Below are positions 6,819 to 13,499 of a stretch of DNA of 22,702 nt, in pieces (within the stretch, counting starts at the first letter, position 1; the number at the start of each line of letters is the position of its first letter). The stretch is taken from positions 1 through 22,702 of IMG/VR virus record IMGVR_UViG_3300003691_000056; one strand, given 5' to 3'. The stretch is from a virus. The translations under genes and the position numbers were made by a program. Below the pieces are notes generated by a model that was not told where the DNA came from, searched no databases, and saw only the letters and a list, made by a program, of their open reading frames with translations.

Positions 6819-7613
6819 TTAAAACGGGCAAGCCCCGTCATTGTCGGGTGCTGAACCACCTGATTCTTCTTTGGCCTCAACTTCACCCGCGTTAACCTGT
6901 TCAGCAAAACCTTTTGCAAGAGTATACAAAGGCGCATCCTGAATCAAACCAAGGCGCTCAAACTTGTAACCTTTCCAAGAACCTTTTTTGTTTTCTTCGC
7001 CAACGGTTACCATGTGCCATTGGTTAGCAAACAAAGGTGGTGTGAACTTACCCTTTGCACCGGGAACTTTAATGCTGTTCATGATAGTCATTAGAGACTT
7101 AGACTTTTTAACCTGTGTTGATGCAAAAGACATTAACGCGGGAAAAGGATCTTGACCTTCAAGCAATACGATTACCGCATGTTCACGAGTATCAACAAGA
7201 TTGTTGTTTGTTCCAACAACCCAATCTTTGTTACCTTCTTTTTCTGGGCGCTTCTCGGTTTGAATGGCCATGCCTTCAGCAGGATTGTAAACGTTTTGAA
7301 TCCCGCCCCCATCCGCTCTATCAGCCCATTCAATAAACTTTCGTGTGTATGTACAGATAACCATACCCATACCCACCTTACCATCGTACACTTCTTGTGT
7401 TGCAGTATTTAGAAGCATTCCAGGTTTTGAATTTTTAATAAATTCAGGTTTTTCATCATCCACTTGTGGTGAATTACTTTGAAGTACAACAATACGGGGA
7501 ACAATAAAAGTGTCCACATCCGCATTTTCAAAACCGGAACCCGCATCCGATTCCATGTCAATTACCATTGGTAAATTTTCTTCAATTGCTGCTTTATTTT
7601 CTTTCTTACTCAT
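6819..7613 (-). CDS. Putative phage single-stranded-DNA-binding protein
   Basis: This 264-residue soluble protein has no enzymatic motif. The clue is its C-terminus: a disordered, acidic, Glu/Asp/Gly-rich tail (about 241-264, EAKEESGG ... DNDGACPF) ends in Pro-Phe, like the protein-interaction tip of bacterial SSB (DDIPF) and comparable to the acidic, Phe-terminated tail of T7 gp2.5. The body is rich in beta-prone segments (IVPRIVVLQSNS, GMGMVICTYTRKFIEWADR, HAVIVLLEGQDPFPALMSF), consistent with an OB-like fold. Position supports it: it lies in the replication operon directly before the primase and helicase. The start ATG 7611-7613 has GTGAGAA upstream, seven bases after the preceding stop. 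It is followed by a strong terminator, which could give it a higher transcript level. Family identity is inference. Confidence 0.55.
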   Translation of the reverse strand: MSKKENKAAIEENLPMVIDMESDAGSGFENADVDTFIVPRIVVLQSNSPQVDDEKPEFIKNSKPGMLLNTATQEVYDGKVGMGMVICTYTRKFIEWADRADGGGIQNVYNPAEGMAIQTEKRPEKEGNKDWVVGTNNNLVDTREHAVIVLLEGQDPFPALMSFASTQVKKSKSLMTIMNSIKVPGAKGKFTPPLFANQWHMVTVGEENKKGSWKGYKFERLGLIQDAPLYTLAKGFAEQVNAGEVEAKEESGGSAPDNDGACPF

Positions 7614-7620
7614 TTTTTTC

Positions 7621-8169
7621 TCACTTAGTTATAATTGCTTTAGGGAATGAATCGATCTTGATTGTTTCTGGCGTCGATAGTCCAGATTCTAAAGCATCAG
7701 TACCCCACTTTTTTAATGTTGCCGCGTGGATATCCTGACTACTACCAAAGTCAAAATTATTATCGTTTAAATACTTAAGTAATTCATCAGCGCGTTCTTT
7801 CTCGCCCATACCAAAGTTTAAAACGATTTTCGTTTTGACTAAAGATCCGAAACCATTGTCGTTCATCCATTTATAAGCAAGGGGTTTATCTGCTTTTTTG
7901 ATGTTTGTAACAATGGTGTCTTTTATACTGATACCTTCACCGGAAGGCATTGTGAAACTAGCCACACCTGCACGTTTAAGTGCATCAGGTAAGGTGTCCG
8001 TTTCAATTTTCGTGGCTTGCTTTGCAAGTTCCGCAAGGTACTTTGTACCGTTTGCAATCCGCTTTTGCAAGACCAATAAATTATTTGTGATCACAGAAAT
8101 TTCTTGTAACTGTGAATCACTTGGACCAAGTTTTTCTTCTTCCACACTATCGTTTTCGAAGTCGATCAT
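7621..8169 (-). CDS. Conserved phage protein of unknown function, 182 aa
   Basis: The frame is open back to a GTG at 8224-8226, but that would overlap the upstream gene. ATG 8167-8169 has a purine-rich GCGAGAAAG just upstream, so I use it (MIDFENDSVEEEKL). The protein has an acidic N-terminus and a helical region (about 20-60, LQEISVITNNLLVLQKRIAN) suggesting a coiled coil. It continues LPDALKRAGVASFTMPSGEGISIKDTI and WMNDNGFGSLVKTKIVLNFGMGE, and ends in an FGSSQDIHAATLKKW segment. From memory this order occurs in an uncharacterised phage family usually found beside SSB and recombination genes; I cannot name a function. Seven bases separate it from the SSB-like gene. Confidence 0.75.
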   Translation of the reverse strand: MIDFENDSVEEEKLGPSDSQLQEISVITNNLLVLQKRIANGTKYLAELAKQATKIETDTLPDALKRAGVASFTMPSGEGISIKDTIVTNIKKADKPLAYKWMNDNGFGSLVKTKIVLNFGMGEKERADELLKYLNDNNFDFGSSQDIHAATLKKWGTDALESGLSTPETIKIDSFPKAIITK

Positions 8170-8186
8170 TTTTACTTTCTCGCTTT

Positions 8187-8516
8187 CTAGGATACTACAA
8201 TATACATTCTGTTGTGACGGTCCCACTTCAGAATCTTAACGTTACCACGATTATGTTTCGCGGCCAATACCCCGGCCCAAATCATTGCTGTGGGATCACC
8301 AACGGCTAACAGATAATCATCATCACAGAAATCTTTTAAGTAAGTTTCCATGCGTGCTTTCAACGGTGCCGATTCAAACATGGTTGCACCATTGGGCAAC
8401 ATGATTTTAATTTCCCCGAATTTTTGCGCAGGTGCCAAATTTACAGAAGGTACTAATTCACCCTCCACACGGCGTGTTGGCATCTGTGGTACATAAACAA
8501 TACTTTTGCTACTCAT
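8187..8516 (-). CDS. Conserved small phage protein, 109 aa, first gene of the minus operon
   Basis: This is an unknown protein with a compact alpha/beta look: KFGEIKIMLPNGATMFESAP, then LKARMETYLKDFCDDDYLLAVGDPTAMIWAGVLAAKH and a final strand VKILKWDRHNRMYIVV. No catalytic motif is seen. ATG 8514-8516 is preceded by AAGCGAGAA, eight bases upstream. Its stop lies inside a 14-base element that is repeated upstream of this gene and of the next one. As the first gene downstream of the divergent control region it is probably expressed early. Confidence 0.75.
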   Translation of the reverse strand: MSSKSIVYVPQMPTRRVEGELVPSVNLAPAQKFGEIKIMLPNGATMFESAPLKARMETYLKDFCDDDYLLAVGDPTAMIWAGVLAAKHNRGNVKILKWDRHNRMYIVVS

Positions 8517-8561
8517 TTTCTAAATTCTCGCTTTCTAGTTGATTCGTTTGTGACTGAACCA

Positions 8562-8589
8562 AGTATAAGCGCTAACCAAATAAGCGCAA
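8562..8589 (-). promoter_or_regulatory. Candidate leftward promoter for the replication operon
   Basis: On the minus strand TTGCGC (8584-8589) and TATACT (8562-8567) are separated by 16 bases, matching sigma-70 elements at 3/6 and 5/6 positions. Initiation would be about 40 bases before ATG 8516. A direct repeat ATAAGCGC overlaps both elements with 15-base spacing, so a regulator could bind here. Confidence 0.45.
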
Positions 8590-8737
8590 GTCTAGTATTA
8601 ACAAAGTTTTTGTGTTATCACGCGCGCCAACATATGCGTGTGTGCGAAGATAATTTTCAGGACAGGGATTTTCACCCGCCATAAGGTCTTAAAACACCTG
8701 TAAACTCAATGACTTAGACTATTTTGTAATTCTTGTT

Positions 8738-8768
8738 CAATACCGGTAATATCGCTGCTACTTATTGG
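8738..8768 (+). repeat. Imperfect direct repeat, copy A (with TACCGGTA palindrome)
   Basis: This unit begins CAATACCGGTA, then ATATC, and ends CTTATTGG. It matches copy B at 8823-8850 apart from a few small gaps and substitutions. Both contain the 8-bp palindrome TACCGGTA (8741-8748 here). Starts are 85 bp apart. Candidate operator or iteron. Confidence 0.6.
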
Positions 8769-8822
8769 TGGTATTTTGTACCTGCTACCATGCAACCCAC
8801 GTATCCTGTACCTTCTAGAGCT

Positions 8823-8850
8823 CAATACCGGTATATCACTAACTTATTGA
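8823..8850 (+). repeat. Imperfect direct repeat, copy B (with TACCGGTA palindrome)
   Basis: This second unit begins CAATACCGGTA, then TATC, and ends CTTATTGA. The palindrome TACCGGTA is at 8826-8833. The end of the unit overlaps a TTGACC hexamer (8847-8852), a possible -35 element although no good -10 follows it. Same family as copy A. Confidence 0.6.
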
Positions 8851-8935
8851 CCAGATTTACTAAAAAATTTTTCTTCCCACGCGTACGTAGGGTATGCGCG
8901 CGACCTGCACGCGCAGTTATACTAAGACCAACACT

Positions 8936-8964
8936 TTGTAAATACTTTGAAGAAAAAATATTTA
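8936..8964 (+). promoter_or_regulatory. Candidate rightward promoter for the SNF2-helicase operon
   Basis: TTGTAA (8936-8941) and TATTTA (8959-8964) are separated by exactly 17 bases; each matches the sigma-70 hexamer at 4/6 positions. The spacer is A-rich. Initiation near 8971 would leave a leader of about 60 bases before ATG 9033. A second possible -10, TATACT at about 8919-8924, has no matching -35. Confidence 0.4.
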
Positions 8965-9032
8965 TACGGTACCACCCCTTTTTTTGAGCGTTTAAAATAT
9001 GCTTAGAAATTCAGAAATCAAAAAGGAACCAC

Positions 9033-10709
9033 ATGACAGAATTAACCTGTGTAGATTACCGCTACAAGACAACCCCCTTTGTTCATCAGCATAAAACGTT
9101 TTTAGCATCCCGCAATGAAACCGCGTGGGGCTACCTGATGGAACAGGGTACCGGGAAATCTAAAGTTGCTATCGATAAATCCGCGTATCTTTACGGAAAG
9201 GGTTTAATTGATTGTGTAATCATCCAAGCCCCCAACGGTGTTCATACCAATTGGACGTTGAATGAATTTCCGATACATTGCCCCCTTGCACCTGAGATGC
9301 AAGTAAGTGCGCATTGGACAGGATCAACACCCCGCAAAAAAGATCGTGAAGCAATTGAAGAATTATTTAATGTGGGTCGAATGGGTCTTCGTATTTTTTC
9401 AATCAACATGGAAGCCATGCAGCAAACAAAAGGTAAGGGTGTCTTACTTGTTGAAAAATTATTACGTTGTTTCCGCTGTCATTACATCGTGGATGAATCA
9501 AGCCGGATTAAAACCCCCGGTGCAAAGGTAACAAAGAATACGTTACGTCTGGGTAAGCAAGCACACTACCGCTCAATACTTTCTGGAACACCTAACCCAC
9601 AAAGCCCCTTTGATTTATATTCACAGTTTAAATTCTTAGATCCTGATATTTTGTGGTACCCCTCCTTTCAATCATTTAAACACCATTACGCTGAATTTGA
9701 ACAAGGTTATAACCACAATACGAAAAAGAATTATGATATTCTTGTTAGCTATAAAAATTTACCTGAATTAAAAAATAAAATACAAAACCATTCTACACGT
9801 GTATTAAAGCGTGATTGTTTGGATCTACCGGATAAAGTATTCATAACACGAACTATCCACATGTCTAAACAACAAAAGAAACATTACGAATCCATGGACG
9901 TAGATTTAAAAGTTGAGATGGCGGAAGGTTCTATCACTGTGAAAGAGGCCATTGTTCGAATGATCCGATTACAACAAATATTAGGCGGCCACATTCCCCT
10001 TGTTGTTGGAACAAAAGAAATCATTCATGAAACACCTATTGGTGAAATGATTGAAATGCAAGAGATAGTGGAACTCACACCTATTGATGAAGTGAACTAT
10101 CGAATGAAAGAAATGTTATCTTATCTTGAAGAGGTTCAAGGTAAGGTAATTATTTGGGCGCGGTTTACAAGTGAAGTCGAAATGATTGCAAACGCACTTA
10201 CTGAAGTTTACGGGAAACAGTCCGTTGTTACTTATTACGGCGCAACGACCACGGAAGAACGACAACAAGCGGTTGATGAATTCCAAAACATTGGACGTGA
10301 TCCCGAAGATCAAAAAATAACGTTTGAAAAACAATCCAAGGTTCAATTCTTTGTAGCGAACCAAGCCGCTGCGGGAATAGGTATAACTTTAACCCAAGCC
10401 GAGTACTGTATTTATTATTCTAATTCATTCAACCTTGAACACCGTTTACAAAGTGAAGACCGGGCGCATCGAATTGGACAAAAGAAAAACGTAACTTATT
10501 TGGACTTTGAAGTTCCCGAAACGATCGACACACAACTTTTGGATTCACTGGTTCGTAAGCGTGGAACCATGGAAGAGGTCTTGGGGGATGAGTCACAAGA
10601 TTGGATCTCACGTATTTTGAACAGTTCACAGGATTTGGATGAAAAAGAACCAGAAACAGTGGAACCCCAGAATGAGCAGCTACCCTCATTTATGGATCAC
10701 CCCTACTAA
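9033..10709 (+). CDS. SNF2-like superfamily 2 DNA helicase/translocase
   Basis: The 558-residue protein has the ordered SF2/SNF2 motifs. Motif I is QGTGKS (38-43), with MEQGTGK typical of phage SNF2-type proteins. A VIIQAPNGVHTNW segment (62-74) corresponds to motif Ia. Motif II is the DEAH-box variant VDESSRIKT (153-161) and motif III is SGTPNPQSPFDLYSQ (184-198). VIIWARFTSE (372-381) starts the second RecA domain, GIGITLTQA (448-456) is motif V and QSEDRAHRIGQ (473-483) is motif VI. SNF2 proteins translocate on duplex DNA; phage relatives are linked to replication, recombination or packaging. A Glu-rich tail ends the protein. AAAAGGAA precedes ATG 9033. It leads the plus-strand operon, divergent from the other replication genes. 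Confidence 0.92.
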   Translation: MTELTCVDYRYKTTPFVHQHKTFLASRNETAWGYLMEQGTGKSKVAIDKSAYLYGKGLIDCVIIQAPNGVHTNWTLNEFPIHCPLAPEMQVSAHWTGSTPRKKDREAIEELFNVGRMGLRIFSINMEAMQQTKGKGVLLVEKLLRCFRCHYIVDESSRIKTPGAKVTKNTLRLGKQAHYRSILSGTPNPQSPFDLYSQFKFLDPDILWYPSFQSFKHHYAEFEQGYNHNTKKNYDILVSYKNLPELKNKIQNHSTRVLKRDCLDLPDKVFITRTIHMSKQQKKHYESMDVDLKVEMAEGSITVKEAIVRMIRLQQILGGHIPLVVGTKEIIHETPIGEMIEMQEIVELTPIDEVNYRMKEMLSYLEEVQGKVIIWARFTSEVEMIANALTEVYGKQSVVTYYGATTTEERQQAVDEFQNIGRDPEDQKITFEKQSKVQFFVANQAAAGIGITLTQAEYCIYYSNSFNLEHRLQSEDRAHRIGQKKNVTYLDFEVPETIDTQLLDSLVRKRGTMEEVLGDESQDWISRILNSSQDLDEKEPETVEPQNEQLPSFMDHPY

Positions 10710-10772
10710 CCACACATCGGAGGCGTTAAAACGCCGTGTACCCCACTTAAATCAATTATTAGAGGTATATTT

Positions 10773-11285
10773 ATGGACTTTGATTGGAAAAGTTTAGTTA
10801 GAACCGCTGCACCCATCCTTGGAACGGCTATTTCTGGAGGTAACCCCCTTGCTGGAATGGCACTCCAAGCGGTTGCTAATGCAGTAGTGGGTCGACCGGA
10901 TGCAACAGAGGCACAAATAGCTTCTGTTTTAAAAACCAGCGACCCAACCATGTTGCTTAAATTAAAACAGGCGGATAACGACTTTGATAAACATTTAGCA
11001 ACGGTAGGTCTAGATGCTAAAAAACTAATTCTTGAGGATAAAGATTCCGCACGTAACAGGGAGATAAAAACAAAAGATGATACCCCAAGAAAATTATTAT
11101 ACGTTTTATCCTTAATGGTCGTCGCTATTATTTGTTTGATATCTTTTGTGGATCTTGAACAAGCAAAGCTGAATATGTTACTACCTATCACAGGTGCAAT
11201 CATGACCGCTTGGATTGGAGCCGTTCAATATTTTGTAGGGACCACCCTTAGCAGTTCACAGAAAAACCAATGGAAAATAAAATAA
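10773..11285 (+). CDS. Holin, three-TM gene-transfer-agent/phage type
   Basis: The 170-residue protein has an N-terminal hydrophobic, glycine/alanine-rich segment (about 12-40, APILGTAISGGNPLAGMALQ), a charged middle (about 45-105), and two clear membrane helices (about 107-126, LLYVLSLMVVAIICLISF; about 135-156, LLPITGAIMTAWIGAVQYF). It ends VGTTLSSSQKN and a basic tail. The arrangement and the YFVGTT-S-S...K ending resemble the three-TM holin family found in GTA and phage genomes. Holins open the inner membrane for lysis enzymes at a set time. GAGG lies eight bases upstream of the ATG. It is unusual that it is inside the helicase/ThyA operon and not beside a muralytic enzyme. The stop overlaps the next start (TAATG). 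Confidence 0.75.
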   Translation: MDFDWKSLVRTAAPILGTAISGGNPLAGMALQAVANAVVGRPDATEAQIASVLKTSDPTMLLKLKQADNDFDKHLATVGLDAKKLILEDKDSARNREIKTKDDTPRKLLYVLSLMVVAIICLISFVDLEQAKLNMLLPITGAIMTAWIGAVQYFVGTTLSSSQKNQWKIK

Positions 11286-11605
11286 TGAATGAGGAACAAA
11301 AAGAAGTTTCAAAACATTACCGCGCGACAATTCGAATACCTTTAACAGATCAACAACGCATTGATGGTGTAGTTGATTTTAAACTAGATCCTTATCGGAT
11401 TTTAAAAACATACCAAATTGGTAATTCTGCAATTGAACATGTAGTTAAAAAAGGTTTGCGTTGGACTTCGAAAGGACACGAGCCAAGAAAAGTTATCCAT
11501 GAAATGATGGCTACGTTACAACGTGAATTGGAAATAATGGATGAAATAGAATTTGTACCAAGTCCATCTTTGGAAAGTATTGCTAGTGGGAGAAGTGTAA
11601 AATGA
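11285..11605 (+). CDS. Small protein, possibly DUF3310-like, 106 aa
   Basis: The ORF can start at ATG 11270 or ATG 11285. I choose 11285 because it overlaps the holin stop codon (TAATG) with GGAAAA upstream. An early KHYRAT motif is followed by a middle segment LDPYRILKTYQIGNSAIEHV and a terminal helix of the type HEMMATLQRELEIM. This order (His-Tyr-Arg, then a hydrophobic-Gly-Asn helix, then a C-terminal helix rich in L/E/R) is like the small DUF3310 proteins common in phages next to nucleotide-metabolism genes. The match is from memory and weak. Its TGA overlaps the ATG of thymidylate synthase (ATGA), so both are probably coupled. Confidence 0.6.
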   Translation: MNEEQKEVSKHYRATIRIPLTDQQRIDGVVDFKLDPYRILKTYQIGNSAIEHVVKKGLRWTSKGHEPRKVIHEMMATLQRELEIMDEIEFVPSPSLESIASGRSVK

Positions 11606-12429
11606 AACAATATTTAGATTTATGTAAAAAAGCATTAGATGGAAATGTTAAACAAAATAGAACGGGTATTGATACGATTGGGTATATTGGGGATTTCTGT
11701 AAATATGATTTGGCGGATGGGTTCCCCGCAGTCACTACAAAGAAGTTAGCTTTTAACTCTGTTGTTGCTGAAATGTTGGGTTTCTTGCGCGGCTATAGTA
11801 ACGCGGAAGACTTCCGTAAACTTGGTTGCAAGGTTTGGGATGCAAACGCCAATGAAAATGAAACGTGGCTAAATAATCTTTATAGAAAGGGTGAAGATGA
11901 TTTAGGTAGAATTTATGGTGTTCAAGCACGAAGTTGGGAAGGTGGTGTTGATCAATTAAAAAGTTGTGTTTCGGATTTATCTTGTGGTGTGGATAACCGG
12001 CGTGAAATTGTGACACATTGGAACCCGTCTGAAACACACAAAATGGCGTTGCCACCTTGTCACTTGTTATACCAATTTGGAATTGATAACGGAAAGCTTC
12101 ACCTTTCAATGTACCAAAGAAGTTGTGATTTACCGTTGGGTGTTCCGTTCAATGTTGCGGGTTACTCTTGGCTACTCTCTGTTATCGCACAAATAACAGG
12201 TTTAGAAGTTGGAACGTTTAACCACTTCATGCATGACATACACGTTTATTCTAATCAGGTTGATAACCTTAAACTACAAATAGAACGTGAACCAATGAAG
12301 TTACCTAAATTACTTATCAACCCAAATATAGAAACCTTGGAAGATTTGGAAACGTGGGTTACTGTTGATGATTTCCAACTTGTAGATTATGTTCATCATG
12401 ATCCAATAAAATACGCTTTTGCAGTGTAG
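11602..12429 (+). CDS. thyA: Thymidylate synthase (ThyA)
   Basis: The enzyme methylates dUMP to dTMP with methylene-tetrahydrofolate. All key parts are visible in 275 residues: the NRTG phosphate loop (R21), catalytic Cys in LPPCHLLYQF (C153), QRSCDLPLGVPFNVAGYS with R173, D176 and the dUMP-selecting Asn184, and HDIHVYSNQ with H214 and Y216. The C-terminal residue is Val, as required for closure in the family. The motifs EMLGFLRG, VWDANANENETW and RIYGVQAR, and an end like VDDF...HHDPIKYAFAV, resemble the ThyA subtype of Vibrio and related bacteria more than the E. coli type. The phage would use it to raise dTTP for DNA synthesis. GGGAGAAG precedes the ATG. Confidence 0.95.
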   Translation: MKQYLDLCKKALDGNVKQNRTGIDTIGYIGDFCKYDLADGFPAVTTKKLAFNSVVAEMLGFLRGYSNAEDFRKLGCKVWDANANENETWLNNLYRKGEDDLGRIYGVQARSWEGGVDQLKSCVSDLSCGVDNRREIVTHWNPSETHKMALPPCHLLYQFGIDNGKLHLSMYQRSCDLPLGVPFNVAGYSWLLSVIAQITGLEVGTFNHFMHDIHVYSNQVDNLKLQIEREPMKLPKLLINPNIETLEDLETWVTVDDFQLVDYVHHDPIKYAFAV

Positions 12430-12438
12430 GAATAAATA

Positions 12439-12948
12439 ATGCCTGAAGATAGCTTAGTATCAAAACAAGGTTTTCGGCGGAAGGTTCAGGACTTAGAAAA
12501 GAGTTTAGCGTCTTCTGTTGATACAAAAAAGATTGACTTGGAAACAGCGCATTTTTTTGCACATCGAACATATGGGAGACAACTGTTTATTCCTAAAGGG
12601 TGCACCGTAACCGGAAAGATACATCGGTACAGTTGTATTAATGTTATATTGAAAGGTGACATAACGGTTAATACAGAACAAGGTAAGCGAAGGGTAAAAG
12701 CACCCCATGCTTTTGTAAGTCCACCAGGAACAAAGCGTGCATGTTATGTCCATGCGGATACTTTGTGGATGACCCTACATCACACCGAACAAACGGAACC
12801 GGAAAAAGCGGAACAGGAACTCGTTACAGAAAGCTATTATGCTTTTGAGAACGAACCACCCCCGCAATTTCCGCCGGGGGGTTTAACTGAAGTAGAAGAA
12901 CAAACGCTCAAACATTTATTAGAAAAGAAACGGCTCGCAATACGCTAA
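12439..12948 (+). CDS. Cupin-like phage protein
   Basis: A 169-residue soluble protein. The central part has a cupin-like series of strands: FIPKGCTVTGKIHRYSCINV (about 50-69), LKGDITVNTEQGKRRVKAP, FVSPPGTKRACYVHADTLW (about 92-110) and MTLHHTEQT. H62 and H105 with a PPGT turn could bind a metal. Similar single-domain cupins occur in many tailed phages, where no function has been shown to my knowledge. The C-terminus is Pro/Glu-rich (NEPPPQFPPGG) followed by a charged helix. AGGAA lies upstream of ATG 12439. It sits between thyA and a secreted protein. Confidence 0.7.
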   Translation: MPEDSLVSKQGFRRKVQDLEKSLASSVDTKKIDLETAHFFAHRTYGRQLFIPKGCTVTGKIHRYSCINVILKGDITVNTEQGKRRVKAPHAFVSPPGTKRACYVHADTLWMTLHHTEQTEPEKAEQELVTESYYAFENEPPPQFPPGGLTEVEEQTLKHLLEKKRLAIR

Positions 12949-12965
12949 AACATAGAGGGTAGGTC

Positions 12966-13499
12966 ATGTCTTATATTAAGTTAACCGCAGTGATTTTAAT
13001 ATTTTTGTGTGGCCTAACCTCTGCACGTTTTGGTCATACAGAACCCCGTGTTGTGAAATTATCTATAGTGTCAGGAAATTTTACATTATCACAAGCAGGT
13101 GTTCCGGTAGAAGGTCTCGAATACGCTAAAGATGGAACAGCAAAAGCAGGAGCTATTATCCGATCCTTTGCTTGTGATTGTGAGGTACGTATACATAGAC
13201 CTGACATTCGAGTGAATGCGAAACTAATCCAAGATACATCTACGGATACCACCGCTACCGTAACCTGGAATAATCCACCAAAAAGAGAAAATGGTGACCC
13301 GTTGCTCTTGGGTGAGATACAGCATTATGTTTTGCAGTACTGGCTAGAAGGTGGGGCCGTTATTTCAATAACAGTAGGAAAGAATAACCGCTTTGTTGTA
13401 AATAACTTAACCCCTGGAGTTTGGATGTTCAAGCTAGCAACGGTGGATACAGATAGCTGGCAGTCTATCTGGACCAAAACGGTTACTAAAACGATTTAA
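12966..13499 (+). CDS. Exported protein with C-terminal fibronectin type III domain
   Basis: The N-terminus is a clear signal peptide: MSYIK, then LTAVILIFLCGLTSA, with cleavage likely after Ala20. There is no lipobox, because the residue before the Cys is Leu. The first mature part (about 25-90) is beta-rich and has two Cys (CDCEV). The C-terminal part (about 95-177) fits an Fn3 fold: TATVTWNNPP, then IQHYVLQYWLEGG, NRFVVNNLTPGVWMFKLATVD and a last strand TKTVTKTI. Fn3 domains in phages are mostly on virion proteins; a free secreted one from an early-type operon is unusual. It is the last gene of the plus operon and its end overlaps the convergent gene by 14 bases. AGGG/AGGT lies upstream of the ATG. 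Confidence 0.7.
   Translation: MSYIKLTAVILIFLCGLTSARFGHTEPRVVKLSIVSGNFTLSQAGVPVEGLEYAKDGTAKAGAIIRSFACDCEVRIHRPDIRVNAKLIQDTSTDTTATVTWNNPPKRENGDPLLLGEIQHYVLQYWLEGGAVISITVGKNNRFVVNNLTPGVWMFKLATVDTDSWQSIWTKTVTKTI

Larger units (their letters stand above)
8517..9032. other. Divergent intergenic control region (516 bp)
   Basis: No gene is supported here. The two replication operons leave this region in opposite directions. It holds candidate promoters for each direction, two imperfect 28-31 bp direct repeats carrying TACCGGTA, and a second pair of 8-bp repeats ATAAGCGC (8565-8572 and 8580-8587) over the leftward promoter. It also holds a GC hairpin TGCGCG/CGCGCA (8895-8900 with 8910-8915) and several alternating purine-pyrimidine stretches (GCGCGC, ACGCGTACGT). 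It is a natural place for operators and possibly the replication origin; the latter is inference. Confidence 0.7.

Noticed and set aside
8170-8226. N-terminal extension of the 182-aa conserved protein to a GTG at 8226
   Set aside because: It would overlap the upstream gene by 40 bases and has no ribosome site, while ATG 8169 has a repeated purine-rich element at the right distance.
8895-8915. GC-rich hairpin TGCGCG/CGCGCA as a terminator
   Set aside because: There is no T run on either side and no gene ending nearby. It may be part of a control or origin region but this is not shown.
10717-10737. Hairpin GGCGT/ACGCC after the SNF2 gene as a terminator
   Set aside because: The stem is only 5 bp and is not followed by a T run. 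It lies before the holin gene in the same operon.
10773-11285. Gene transfer agent origin suggested by the GTA-type holin and BR0599 protein
   Set aside because: The replication genes, clamp, tRNA and thyA point to a self-replicating phage, and both families are common in phages.
11602-12429. ThyA homologue as a dUMP or dCMP hydroxymethylase for modified DNA bases
   Set aside because: Asn184 in FNVAGY favours dUMP, not dCMP. The changed motifs (EMLGFLRG, WDANAN, YGVQAR) at first looked like loss of folate-site aromatics, but the same forms occur, as I recall, in ordinary ThyA of Vibrio-type bacteria. No base-modifying partner genes are in the window.
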